Assembly (NCBI RefSeq): GCF_013214175.1
Contig: NZ_JABSPA010000008.1
Span: 176,775 to 240,774, forward strand
Reading direction: 5' to 3'
Origin: Colwellia sp.
GTDB taxonomy: Bacteria > Pseudomonadota > Gammaproteobacteria > Enterobacterales > Alteromonadaceae
Length of the DNA stretch: 64,000 bases
Positions 57,268 through 64,000 of the stretch are shown here, one piece after another (within the stretch, counting starts at the first letter, position 1; each line of letters opens with the position of its first letter). A program made the translations under genes and the position numbers. The notes beneath the pieces are model-generated. The model was not told the origin of the DNA. It ran no database searches and saw only the letters and a program-made list of their open reading frames with translations.

Positions 57268-58758
57268 ATGACTAAAAGAACGACAAAAATAATGACTAGC
57301 TCCCATACTAAAATGCGCTTAAAGCCAGTTGTCTTAGCAACATCACTAACGCTCCTCTCGCTAGCCAGTTTATCGCTAACAGGCTGTAGTAATATAGATT
57401 TTGGCTCTGGCGAGAATAGCCAGCAAAGTGTTGAGGCGAACATAGATAACACCATCACCCTAGGGCAAGTGACTAAAGATGTTACCTACCTAGCCAGTGA
57501 CGACCTTAAAGGCAGAAATAATTTCAGCTTGGAAATCCGCCAAGCAGCTGACTTTATCGCTAAACGCTTTAATGAAGTTGGCCTAGTGCCCGCACAGAGC
57601 GCGCCAAACTTTAAACAATATTATTCAGTGCAAAAGATAACCCCGGCTGCACTTAGTGTTGAAATTAATGGTCAAGTTATTGCCAGTGAATCATTAGCAA
57701 TGGCAACAACAGAAGCAGACATTTCATGGCAGCTTAGCTCTGGCAGTAAAGGCCAAACGGTCAATACGGTAAAGATTGGTGAAAATGACAATTTACGTAA
57801 GTCGCTACGTGAATTAAATAACCAAGGTGGTCAACACCTCGTTTTGCTACACCCAAAACATGAAAAGAGCTTCAAGCGTTATCAAAGTTATTTTGCCCGC
57901 GGCTTAACTAAGCTAGTTACTGCTGCGGAAAGTGAAAAGGCAAAAGGCGGTGTGATTGTTATCGCGTTAACAGATATTAGTAAAGTAAAAACCTTTACCG
58001 TTAAAGGCTCTGCCCAAGTTTCTGATACCCGCTTAAATAATGTTGTTGGCATTATACCCGGTAAAAGTAAGCCAAATGAGATTGTACTTTATTCCGCACA
58101 TTATGATCACTTAGGTGTTAAACCGAGTGTTGATGGAACACCTAGCAATAAAGCCCAGCAAGGTAATCAAATATTTAATGGTGCCGATGATGATGCCTCA
58201 GGTGTTTCCGCCATTATCAATTTAGCCAATCATTTTGCCAAAATGGGCAATAATGAAAGAACCTTAATGTTCGCCGCTTTTAGTGCAGAAGAGATTGGTG
58301 GTTTTGGCTCTCGTCATTTTTCTAGCCAAGTAGACCCACAGCAAATTACCGCCATGATTAACATTGAGATGATTGGTAAACCTGCGGTCTTTGGTGAAGG
58401 TACTGTCTGGATGACGGGTATGGAGAGATCAAATTTAGGTGAGCAATTAAACCAAGTATTGGCACCTCAAAACTTAAAAGTTTATGCCGACCCTTACCCT
58501 AAACAAAACTTATTCTATCGCTCTGATAATGCCACCTTAGCTCGACTAGGTGTTCCAGCACATAGCTTTAGTAGTACTCAGCTAGACAAAGATCAGCATT
58601 ATCATCAAGTCACCGATGATATTAACAGCTTGAATCTACCATCCATGTTGCAAGTTATTAAAATGTTGGCAATAGCTACAACGCCACTGGTTGACGGCTC
58701 AATTACACCTTCACGTATTGATGCTAACAAAGTAAAACGCAACGGACTTATTTACTAG
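57268..58758 (+). CDS. M28-family zinc aminopeptidase lipoprotein
   Basis: The 496-residue product has a lipoprotein signal with lipobox LTGC (Cys40). A start at the internal ATG of 57313 would give a more usual signal length, and no ribosome-binding site decides. The peptidase domain shows the co-catalytic zinc ligands in YSAHYDHLG (about 275-283), NGADDDASGVSA (about 304-315), AAFSAEEIGGFGSRHF (about 335-350) and a late His in PAHSFSSTQ. A PA-like insertion lies at about 130-260. It should cleave N-terminal residues of peptides in the periplasm or at the outer membrane. Confidence 0.9.
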   Translation: MTKRTTKIMTSSHTKMRLKPVVLATSLTLLSLASLSLTGCSNIDFGSGENSQQSVEANIDNTITLGQVTKDVTYLASDDLKGRNNFSLEIRQAADFIAKRFNEVGLVPAQSAPNFKQYYSVQKITPAALSVEINGQVIASESLAMATTEADISWQLSSGSKGQTVNTVKIGENDNLRKSLRELNNQGGQHLVLLHPKHEKSFKRYQSYFARGLTKLVTAAESEKAKGGVIVIALTDISKVKTFTVKGSAQVSDTRLNNVVGIIPGKSKPNEIVLYSAHYDHLGVKPSVDGTPSNKAQQGNQIFNGADDDASGVSAIINLANHFAKMGNNERTLMFAAFSAEEIGGFGSRHFSSQVDPQQITAMINIEMIGKPAVFGEGTVWMTGMERSNLGEQLNQVLAPQNLKVYADPYPKQNLFYRSDNATLARLGVPAHSFSSTQLDKDQHYHQVTDDINSLNLPSMLQVIKMLAIATTPLVDGSITPSRIDANKVKRNGLIY

Positions 58759-58860
58759 GTGCTGTTACTAGGCTCTTTTGCTAGGAATATTAGCTAAAGG
58801 CTTAGTTCATTTAATGAGTTAAAGAGCAATGATTGTCGCTAGCAAGTTAACTAACTTAAG

Positions 58861-59328
58861 CTAAGCGGCAATCACTTCTAATGGACAACGCAACTGGTAT
58901 TCCAAGCGATTTTTCTTTTCTACTTGAAAGCCATGACGCAAGTACAATCCCCTAGCAGGATTTTTCAATAAAACATTTAAGGTGATCGGTAAGCATAACT
59001 GCAAAGCCCGCTTTTTTACTACCGTAAGTACCTTACTGCCAACACCCTTACCTTGATATTTAGGCATGATTTGTAACTGCCTAATGTGCAAACTTTTATG
59101 GGTATTATTAAGAGCAACTACGCCCATTTTTACTAAACCAATGGGCTTACGGTCCGCTAAAACAATGTGACTTTCATAATAATGATCTTTGATTTGGACT
59201 AAATGCTGTTCGTCGGTCATACGAATACCTGCCGCAAGTAAATGCTGAGTCATGGTTTTTCGACGTAATGACAGTAAAAAGTCTATATCTTCATTTTTAA
59301 CTTTTCGAAAGCCAAGGGTAAATTTCAT
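58861..59328 (-). CDS. GNAT-family N-acetyltransferase
   Basis: The 155 residues form a single GNAT domain. The acetyl-CoA pyrophosphate-binding loop is MPKYQGKGVGSKVL (about 88-101), after the strand SLHIRQLQI, and the end has NPARGLYLRHGFQVEKKNRLEYQL. The substrate is unknown. It is convergent with the M28 peptidase gene; no clear terminator is seen between them. It is preceded by a 179-bp spacer shared with the DUF885 gene. Confidence 0.88.
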   Translation of the reverse strand: MKFTLGFRKVKNEDIDFLLSLRRKTMTQHLLAAGIRMTDEQHLVQIKDHYYESHIVLADRKPIGLVKMGVVALNNTHKSLHIRQLQIMPKYQGKGVGSKVLTVVKKRALQLCLPITLNVLLKNPARGLYLRHGFQVEKKNRLEYQLRCPLEVIAA

Positions 59329-59507
59329 TAATTAGGTTTCCATTTACGCTTAGAAGTATTGTTATCACTAAGTTTACTTGCTTTATACCTTACACGTCAC
59401 CTATTGGTCGTGATTTTATACCAATCTATCGAGCTTTTATTGAATTAGCCCTACACCTTAAGGCACACTGTAGGCAATACAATTAATATAAGAAACATGA
59501 GAATCGT

Positions 59508-61367
59508 ATGACCTTTAAAAAATCCCTGTTAGTTGTTGCAGTCGCAACCGCTTTATTGAGTGCATGCTCTGCAGAAAAAGTTGCCCTACAAGACAATAAT
59601 AAACACACTGCTGCTGCTGCTGAAAATACTACCGCGACAACAACACAAACAGCCTCAGAGCAGGCTAATGAGTTATTCGATACTATTTTCAAACAAGGCG
59701 TTGATCGTAACCCGGTAAGACAAACTTATTTAGGTATTAAAAAAGATTACGACAAGTGGAATGATTTTTCAGAAGAAAATGCTGCACAAGAGCTTGCCTT
59801 TGCCAAAGAAAATCTAGCGTTAATAAAAGCAATTGACGTTTCGACTCTGGATGCACAAACGCAAATAAGTCATGGCTTATACATACAAAACTTTGAAAAC
59901 CATATTGCTGATTACAAATGGCGCTTTCATAACTACCCAGTAAATCAAATGTTTGGTACACATTCACAAATACCTGCCTTTTTAATTAACCAACATTCAA
60001 TCAGTAATGTAAAAGAAGCTCAAGATTACATTGCCCGCGTACATGGCGCGAAAAAGCTTTTAACACAACTTGTTGAGCAGCTTAAATTACGTGAAGAAAG
60101 AGGCATTATTGCCCCTAAATTCGTTTTTCCTCACGTTATTAGAGATTCAAAAAACATTCTAGTTGGCGCCCCCTTTGATCAAGCAGAAAACAGCACCATT
60201 TTTGCCGACTTCACCCGTAAAGTGAACAAGCTAAGCATCAGCGATGAAGAAAAATCAGTCTTAATTGCTGAAGTAAAAACTGCATTAATTGACAGCTTAA
60301 AACCAGGTTACGAGCAATTAGTAACTTACTTAACAGCGCTTGAGCAAAAAGCTGACAACCGTGATGGCGCATGGAAATTCCCTGATGGCGAAGCCTTTTA
60401 CAACAATGCTTTAAAACGTACTACCACTACAGACTTAACCTCAGAGCAAATTCATAACATTGGTTTAAGTGAAGTATCACGTATTCATGATGAAATGCGC
60501 GTTATCATGAAAAAAGTTGGCTTTAACGGCGACTTAAATGAATTTTTCGAATTTATGCGTAACGATAAACAGTTTTACTACCCTGCAACTGCAGAAGGAA
60601 AACAACGTTATATCGATGAAGCCGTTGCCCTTATCGATGATATGGAAGGCCGTTTAGACACCTTATTTTTAACCAAGCCAAAAGCAGCATTAAAAGTAAA
60701 AGCGGTTGAAGCCTTTAGAGAGCAATCTGCGGGTAAAGCATTTTATCAGCGCCCTGCTCCAGATGGCTCACGCCCGGGTATTTATTACGCCAACCTTTAC
60801 GATATGGAAGCTATGCCCGTTTATCAAATGGCGGCCTTAGCGTACCACGAAGGTATTCCGGGTCATCATATGCAATTAGCTATCAAGCAAGAACTAACGG
60901 GTATTCCAATGTTCCGTAAATTTGGTGGTTATACTGCTCATACCGAAGGTTGGGGATTGTATTCAGAGATGATTCCAAAGGAAATTGGTTTATACCAAGA
61001 CCCTTATTCTGATTTTGGTCGCCTAGCGATGGAACTATGGCGTGCATGTCGTTTAGTTGTTGATACGGGTATGCACACGCAAAAGTGGACCCTTAAGCAA
61101 GGTATAGAGTACTACACCAGCAATACTCCAAACTCGGTATCTGATGCTGTTAAAATGGTAGAGCGCCATGTAGTTATGCCATCACAAGCAACGGCTTATA
61201 AAATTGGTATGAACAAAATCATTGAACTACGCGAACATGCCAAGGTTGAGTTAGGTGATAAATTCGATATTCGTGAATTTCATGACGTCATTTTAAAAAA
61301 TGGTCCTGTACCACTTAATATTTTAGCCGACTTAGTTAATGACTACATTAAAACTAAAAAAGCCTAA
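59508..61367 (+). CDS. DUF885 family lipoprotein, putative metallopeptidase
   Basis: The 619 residues carry a lipoprotein signal with lipobox LSAC (Cys20) and then an Ala/Thr-rich linker of about 35 residues. The rest is mainly helical. ALAYHEGIPGHHMQLAI at about 444-460 is an HExxxxHH-type zinc site seen in DUF885 proteins, with a further Glu in YTAHTEGWGLYSEMI about 35 residues on. This gluzincin-like pattern supports peptidase activity at the cell envelope, with unknown substrate. A single gene with its own terminator, next to the integron. Confidence 0.9.
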   Translation: MTFKKSLLVVAVATALLSACSAEKVALQDNNKHTAAAAENTTATTTQTASEQANELFDTIFKQGVDRNPVRQTYLGIKKDYDKWNDFSEENAAQELAFAKENLALIKAIDVSTLDAQTQISHGLYIQNFENHIADYKWRFHNYPVNQMFGTHSQIPAFLINQHSISNVKEAQDYIARVHGAKKLLTQLVEQLKLREERGIIAPKFVFPHVIRDSKNILVGAPFDQAENSTIFADFTRKVNKLSISDEEKSVLIAEVKTALIDSLKPGYEQLVTYLTALEQKADNRDGAWKFPDGEAFYNNALKRTTTTDLTSEQIHNIGLSEVSRIHDEMRVIMKKVGFNGDLNEFFEFMRNDKQFYYPATAEGKQRYIDEAVALIDDMEGRLDTLFLTKPKAALKVKAVEAFREQSAGKAFYQRPAPDGSRPGIYYANLYDMEAMPVYQMAALAYHEGIPGHHMQLAIKQELTGIPMFRKFGGYTAHTEGWGLYSEMIPKEIGLYQDPYSDFGRLAMELWRACRLVVDTGMHTQKWTLKQGIEYYTSNTPNSVSDAVKMVERHVVMPSQATAYKIGMNKIIELREHAKVELGDKFDIREFHDVILKNGPVPLNILADLVNDYIKTKKA

Positions 61368-61456
61368 TTGAGGTCTGTTAATGCAAAGTTTTAAACGCTT
61401 TCATTAACCCCTTATTTAAAAGTTAGAGCAAAAGTTAAAACTAAAGTAAAAATAAG

Positions 61457-61484
61457 AATCCGCACTTTTCAGTGCGGATTTTTT
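61457..61484 (+). terminator. Intrinsic terminator of the DUF885 gene
   Basis: A perfect 10-bp stem (61457-61466 aatccgcact with 61471-61480) with loop tttc runs into TTTTTT. It also separates chromosomal genes from the convergent integrase gene. Confidence 0.93.
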
Positions 61485-61524
61485 ATTCTCAAACGTCAAA
61501 GTTACCCTTCGAGCCCCTGTTGAG

Positions 61525-62487
61525 CTAAAACAAATCTGATAACGGACTGCGTACACCATTCGCGCCATGTTCAATCACATGAGTGTATATTTGCGTAGTA
61601 CGAATATCGGTATGACCTAATTGCTCTTGTACCGTTCTAATATCGGCTCCACGCTGTAATAAATGCGTGGCAAATGAATGACGTAATGTATGACAAGTAA
61701 CATTTTTATCTATACCGCCATTTCTTGCTGCCACCTTAACTGCTTTCCTAAGGGTTGTTTCATCAATATGATGTCGACGCGCAAAACCTGTTTCGGGGTC
61801 TGTACTTAACCGGTTAGAGGGGAAAAGATAATGCCACTGCACATCATTACTGGCACGGGGGTTCTTTCTTGCTAAGGCATAAGGCAGCCAGACGCCTTTA
61901 TAATCTGGGTTAAGTTGATCTTGCTGATATATTGATTGCACCATAGCGATTTGTACTTTCAATGACTCACACAACTCTTTAGCTAAAGTAACACGACGGT
62001 TTTTACCGCCCTTACCTTGCCAAATTTGAATCGCGTGAAAGTCAAAATCAATATCTTGAATCCTTAAACGGACTACCTCCATTAAACGTAAACCACTGCC
62101 ATACATTAATTGGCACGGCAAAGCATAACGACTCACTATCTTTGTTAATAATGCCGTTACCTCGGCTTGGGTTAAGACCACAGGTAATTTTGTATGTTGT
62201 TTAGATTTATTAAAATTGAGCTCAAGAGTTAAGGGCTTTAAAAGAATTCCCCTATATAAAAAAACTAGAGCATTAAGCGCTATACCTTGCGTGTTAGGTG
62301 CAACATCAAGCTTGTTTGTTAAATAAGAGAGGAATTGCTCAACTTCCTTATCATGGCAGCTCAGAGGATGGCGCTGACCATTAAAGTTTATATAAGCTTT
62401 GATCCAATAAACATAGCTTTGAATCGTTCTCTTAGCATAACGCTTTAAACGCATCTTCTCGGATATATAATTTAAAAATGGAGATGC
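61525..62487 (-). CDS. intI: Integron integrase IntI
   Basis: This tyrosine recombinase inserts and excises gene cassettes at attI and attC. The catalytic residues are Arg in GSGLRLMEVVRLR, the lysine region GKGGKNR, His and Arg in CHTLRHSFATHLL, His in QLGHTDIRT and the nucleophile Tyr in TTQIYTHV. An extra segment between the lysine region and the HxxR box (SNDVQWHYLFPSNRLSTDPETG...RHHIDET) is the IntI-specific patch that separates it from XerC/XerD. I chose the ATG at 62487 (MASPFLNYISEKM) because GAGG lies six bases upstream. The in-frame ATG at 62505 overlaps that site and abuts the LexA box. Product of 320 residues, full length and apparently intact. Confidence 0.94.
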   Translation of the reverse strand, partial: ASPFLNYISEKMRLKRYAKRTIQSYVYWIKAYINFNGQRHPLSCHDKEVEQFLSYLTNKLDVAPNTQGIALNALVFLYRGILLKPLTLELNFNKSKQHTKLPVVLTQAEVTALLTKIVSRYALPCQLMYGSGLRLMEVVRLRIQDIDFDFHAIQIWQGKGGKNRRVTLAKELCESLKVQIAMVQSIYQQDQLNPDYKGVWLPYALARKNPRASNDVQWHYLFPSNRLSTDPETGFARRHHIDETTLRKAVKVAARNGGIDKNVTCHTLRHSFATHLLQRGADIRTVQEQLGHTDIRTTQIYTHVIEHGANGVRSPLSDLF

Positions 62488-62506
62488 CATAATAACCTCA
62501 AACATA

Positions 62507-62526
62507 TACTGTATACATGTACAGTA
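62507..62526 (-). promoter_or_regulatory. LexA (SOS) box over the intI promoter
   Basis: The 20-mer tactgtatacatgtacagta contains CTGT-N8-ACAG and is almost identical to the gammaproteobacterial LexA consensus; the core is fully symmetric. It overlaps the -10 element and start site of intI, the usual position for LexA repression of integrases. Confidence 0.93.
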
Positions 62527-62550
62527 TACCGTATTTCCTCCTTTCTACAA
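62523..62550 (-). promoter_or_regulatory. Candidate intI promoter
   Basis: Reverse-strand TTGTAG (62545-62550) and TATACT (62523-62528) are 16 bases apart. The LexA box begins inside the -10. Transcription would start near 62515, leaving about 28 bases before the ATG at 62487. Confidence 0.65.
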
Positions 62551-62717
62551 GAAAGCAGGAATAATTCCGCCTTTCACACATCAACCACTCTCACCTTGAT
62601 TTTTAAGTCATTGATTCAAATTGAACAATAAAGTAATCTCTTGGTATTATAAAATTAGAGACGATTAATCTCATCTTGTAGAAAGAAGGGATTTTGCCTC
62701 TTAATAAACTGTTATAT
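62551..62717 (+). other. attI region of the integron
   Basis: Between the intI promoter and the first cassette lies a 160-bp non-coding stretch. A core-type site gttatat (62711-62717) should be the crossover point, because cassette 1 begins there and the sequence matches the gttata that ends both attC sites. At 62675-62685 cttgtagaaag is an inverted copy of the -35 region of the intI promoter (62541-62551), a possible integrase-binding pair. Exact limits of attI cannot be read from sequence alone. Confidence 0.65.
62621..62650 (+). promoter_or_regulatory. Candidate cassette promoter Pc
   Basis: Rightward TTGAAC (62621-62626) and TATTAT (62645-62650) are 18 bases apart, upstream of attI and pointing into the cassettes. 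Chromosomal integrons often have Pc in this spacer. Confidence 0.45.
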
Positions 62718-62743
62718 GCTAATAAAAATAAGCTTAAAATGAA

Positions 62744-62908
62744 GTGCTTTTTAGTTCAGTGTTTTTCGCTAAAACTGGTTTGGTGTTATCACTAATAAGC
62801 ATTGCCTTTTATACCTTTTTCAAAGGTGGCAATACTATTAATTCTGTTTTACCTTTCGCGTGTAGCGTAAAAATTCACGGTCAGGTTTTATTATTACGGG
62901 TGGCTTAA
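62744..62908 (+). CDS. Possible 54-aa protein of integron cassette 1
   Basis: A GTG-started frame of 54 codons lies between the attI core and attC1. The product has one hydrophobic segment (FFAKTGLVLSLISIAFYTFF at about 7-26) and a polar end, so it may be a small membrane protein. It ends 33 bases before attC1, as normal for a cassette gene. No strong ribosome-binding site is visible, and an overlapping ATG frame of 18 codons (62739-62795) is an alternative. I do not recognise a family. Confidence 0.38.
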   Translation: MLFSSVFFAKTGLVLSLISIAFYTFFKGGNTINSVLPFACSVKIHGQVLLLRVA

Positions 62909-62941
62909 TATCGTGCAGTGGTTGGTTTAACCACCGCTGCA

Positions 62942-63031
62942 TATAACAAGTTGCTCAAACGGACAAATAAAAGTTGACTGCGCTTCGCGCATTATAGCCA
63001 ACTCTTATTTGCCCCTTAGCAAAGCGTTATA
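62942..63031 (+). repeat. attC recombination site 1
   Basis: The site begins tataacaa and ends aaagcgttata, like Vibrio (VCR)-type attC. Inverted pairs caaataa/ttatttg and agttg/caact, plus ttgct/agcaa near the ends, fold the bottom strand into the expected hairpin with an extrahelical-base pattern and a variable loop at about 62976-62996. It marks the end of cassette 1 (62711-63026). Confidence 0.88.
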
Positions 63032-63056
63032 AGTAATCAAAGTATTGGAGTCATGG

Positions 63057-63350
63057 ATGAATCTAAGAAGCTTTTCAATTAGACGTTTTTTACTATTATC
63101 GTTTATATTTAATTTACCGCCAATCCTCGCAATCACAAAAATTGGTCTTCTATTTTTGCCTTTATTATTCTGGGCTAATATACCTGTTTTGTGGACTGGT
63201 ATTGCAACTGCTATGGGTAATACTCACTTCGAGATAAAGGAGTTTGGTGCATTACCGCAAACTGTTTCGGCATATGCAATAATCATTACCTTTTGCCTTT
63301 TAATCGCGGCTTTAATTACTCTAATAGCTAGTAAAACTAAGTCGGAGTAA
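63057..63350 (+). CDS. Small membrane protein of integron cassette 2
   Basis: The ATG at 63057 has GGAG six bases upstream and gives 97 residues. A TTG at 63045 would add four. The product has a basic N-terminus (MNLRSFSIRRFLLLSF) and two or three hydrophobic stretches (FLLLSFIFNLPPILAI, IGLLFLPLLFWANIPVLWTGI, AYAIIITFCLLIAALITLIA), so it should be an inner-membrane protein. It occupies nearly the whole cassette between attC1 and attC2. I find no known family, as is common for cassette genes. Confidence 0.7.
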   Translation: MNLRSFSIRRFLLLSFIFNLPPILAITKIGLLFLPLLFWANIPVLWTGIATAMGNTHFEIKEFGALPQTVSAYAIIITFCLLIAALITLIASKTKSE

Positions 63351-63356
63351 ATTACT

Positions 63357-63453
63357 TATAACAAGGCACTCAAAAGGACAAATAACAGTTGGTTTTTGCT
63401 CCTCCGTCGCTTATTTTAACCAACTATTATTTGCCTCTTAGTGAGGCGTTATA
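63357..63453 (+). repeat. attC recombination site 2
   Basis: It begins tataacaa and ends gaggcgttata, and shares with attC1 the blocks ggacaaataa and ttatttgcc-cttag, so the two sites belong to one family. Arms caaataa/ttatttg and agttgg/ccaact flank a variable loop. It begins seven bases after the cassette 2 stop codon. Confidence 0.88.
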
Positions 63454-63520
63454 AGTCAGTGTTACCCATAATTAGTGGACACCTTCTATAGTTAGATTAC
63501 GTCTAACAATGAGGTGACAT

Positions 63521-63829
63521 ATGACTAAGAAACAAACCCAAGCTTATACTGAAGAGTTTCGCAAAGAAGCCGTTCGTCGAGCTGAGCAAAAAGGCAATAC
63601 TGCAGCGTCTGTTGGTAGAGAGCTAGGCATTAGCGCACAACAAATCTATAACTGGCGTCGCCAGTTTAATCGCCTGTCAGATAAACAATTCAACTCACTT
63701 CATGGTGTCGATTACTCCAAAAAAGAAACGGAAGAAGTACGTCAGTTAAAGCGTAAGCTTCATGATTTAGAGGAAGAGAATGAATTCCTAAAAAAGGCTA
63801 CTGCGTACTTTGCGAAGCACCAAGAGTAA
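63521..63829 (+). CDS. IS3-family transposase OrfA
   Basis: The 102-residue protein has an N-terminal helix-turn-helix for terminal-repeat binding (YTEEFRKEAVRRAEQKG...VGRELGISAQQIYNWRRQF, about 9-50) and a C-terminal leucine-zipper-like coiled coil (VRQLKRKLHDLEEENEFLKKA). The ATG has gaggtgacat upstream. Its 3' end overlaps orfB, which lies in the -1 frame. Confidence 0.93.
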   Translation: MTKKQTQAYTEEFRKEAVRRAEQKGNTAASVGRELGISAQQIYNWRRQFNRLSDKQFNSLHGVDYSKKETEEVRQLKRKLHDLEEENEFLKKATAYFAKHQE

Positions 63830-64000
63830 AGTACGCGCTGATTGATGAGTTCAAGCAGCGATTCACTGTGGTGCTGATGTGTCGTGCTTTGAAGGTTTCA
63901 CGTTCAGGCTTTTATCGCTGGTTAACCTGCCCAGATAATCGGTGGAAGTTAAAGCGCCGATTGATAACGGCTAATGTGTTAGAAGTATATGGCACGTTTA
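63796..64000 (+). CDS. IS3-family transposase OrfB, 5' part
   Basis: In the -1 frame relative to orfA, reading is open from 63796 to the window end. It contains KYALIDEFKQRF and CRALKVSRSGFYRWL, the conserved start of IS3-family OrfB (an rve/DDE integrase). The heptamer A-AAA-AAG at 63790-63796 is a standard site for programmed -1 frameshifting, which would give the OrfAB transposase. The catalytic DDE part is beyond the window, so intactness is unknown. Confidence 0.87.

Larger units (their letters stand above)
63460..64000 (+). mobile_element. IS3-family insertion sequence, left part
   Basis: The likely left inverted repeat starts tgttacccataattagtgga at 63460, five bases past the end of attC2. 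The IS carries orfA, a slippery A6G frameshift site and the start of orfB, the layout of the IS3 family, and runs off the window. Its right end and any target duplication cannot be seen. Confidence 0.85.

Noticed and set aside
61525..62505. XerC/XerD recombinase or phage integrase
   Set aside because: The IntI-specific insertion, the adjacent attI and attC sites and the LexA box mark it as an integron integrase.
62942..63453. CRISPR-like or simple direct repeats
   Set aside because: The two related blocks are imperfect, 90-97 bp long, internally inverted and end in gttata, so they are attC sites; there are no short regular spacers or cas genes.

Overview
Organism. The window looks like the chromosome of a marine gammaproteobacterium of the Alteromonadales, most likely Colwellia or a close relative. 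This is inferred from the AT-rich DNA, the sdhCDAB-sucABC / gltA arrangement, the nlpI-pnp-rpsO-truB-rbfA-infB-nusA-rimP block, the rnfABCDGE-nth block and the type of integron. No rRNA or other species-level marker is present. Layout. (1) 1-9960: TCA-cycle block. The genes sdhC-D-A-B, sucA, sucB and the start of sucC run leftward, and gltA runs rightward from a shared 559-bp divergent spacer. SucB carries two lipoyl domains. Long inverted repeats sit after sdhB, between sdhB and sucA, and between sucB and sucC. (2) 10221-12812: sulfur and tRNA modification. tcdA faces a single gene that fuses cysteine desulfurase CsdA to its sulfur acceptor CsdE. (3) 13018-15966: an orphan basic protein, then a TPR/zincin metallopeptidase directly downstream of nlpI. 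(4) 16099-25422: the leftward translation and RNA-decay block rimP-nusA-infB-rbfA-truB-rpsO-pnp. Its leader upstream of rimP has a promoter, a possible antiterminator/terminator pair and a second terminator. (5) 25978-35153: a CsrD-like degenerate GGDEF/EAL protein, then the Rnf (Rsx) electron-transport operon rnfABCDGE and nth. (6) 35288-53546: an alpha/beta-hydrolase lipoprotein and a leftward run of 18 closely packed genes that matches the aryl polyene (ape) pigment cluster. It has two ketosynthases, a chain-length factor, a ketoreductase, two hotdog dehydratases, two acyl carrier proteins, an aryl-CoA/ACP ligase, a thioesterase, acyltransferases, a glycosyltransferase, a LolA-like carrier, an MMPL exporter, a lipoprotein, a methyltransferase and an aromatic amino-acid ammonia-lyase. 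(7) 53916-61367: glyoxalase I, a membrane-fused spermidine-synthase-like protein, YaeQ, an M28 peptidase lipoprotein, a GNAT acetyltransferase and a DUF885 peptidase lipoprotein. (8) 61525-64000: the platform of a chromosomal integron. It consists of a LexA-controlled integrase gene, an attI region with a candidate cassette promoter, and two small cassettes each ending in a VCR-like attC site. The array is interrupted five bases after attC2 by an IS3-family element that runs off the window. How the genes work together. Regions 1 and 5 are core respiration: succinate dehydrogenase, 2-oxoglutarate dehydrogenase and the Rnf complex, whose Fe-S clusters need sulfur from systems such as Csd. Region 6 can plausibly make its own aryl starter (ammonia-lyase then ligase), extend and reduce it on ACPs, methylate it, attach it to a lipid or sugar carrier, and export it to the outer membrane. 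Region 8 is the most mobile part. Its SOS box ties cassette shuffling to DNA damage. The strongest candidates for follow-up are the ammonia-lyase-containing ape cluster, the integron, the rimP leader attenuator, the CsdA-CsdE fusion and the nlpI-linked metallopeptidase.
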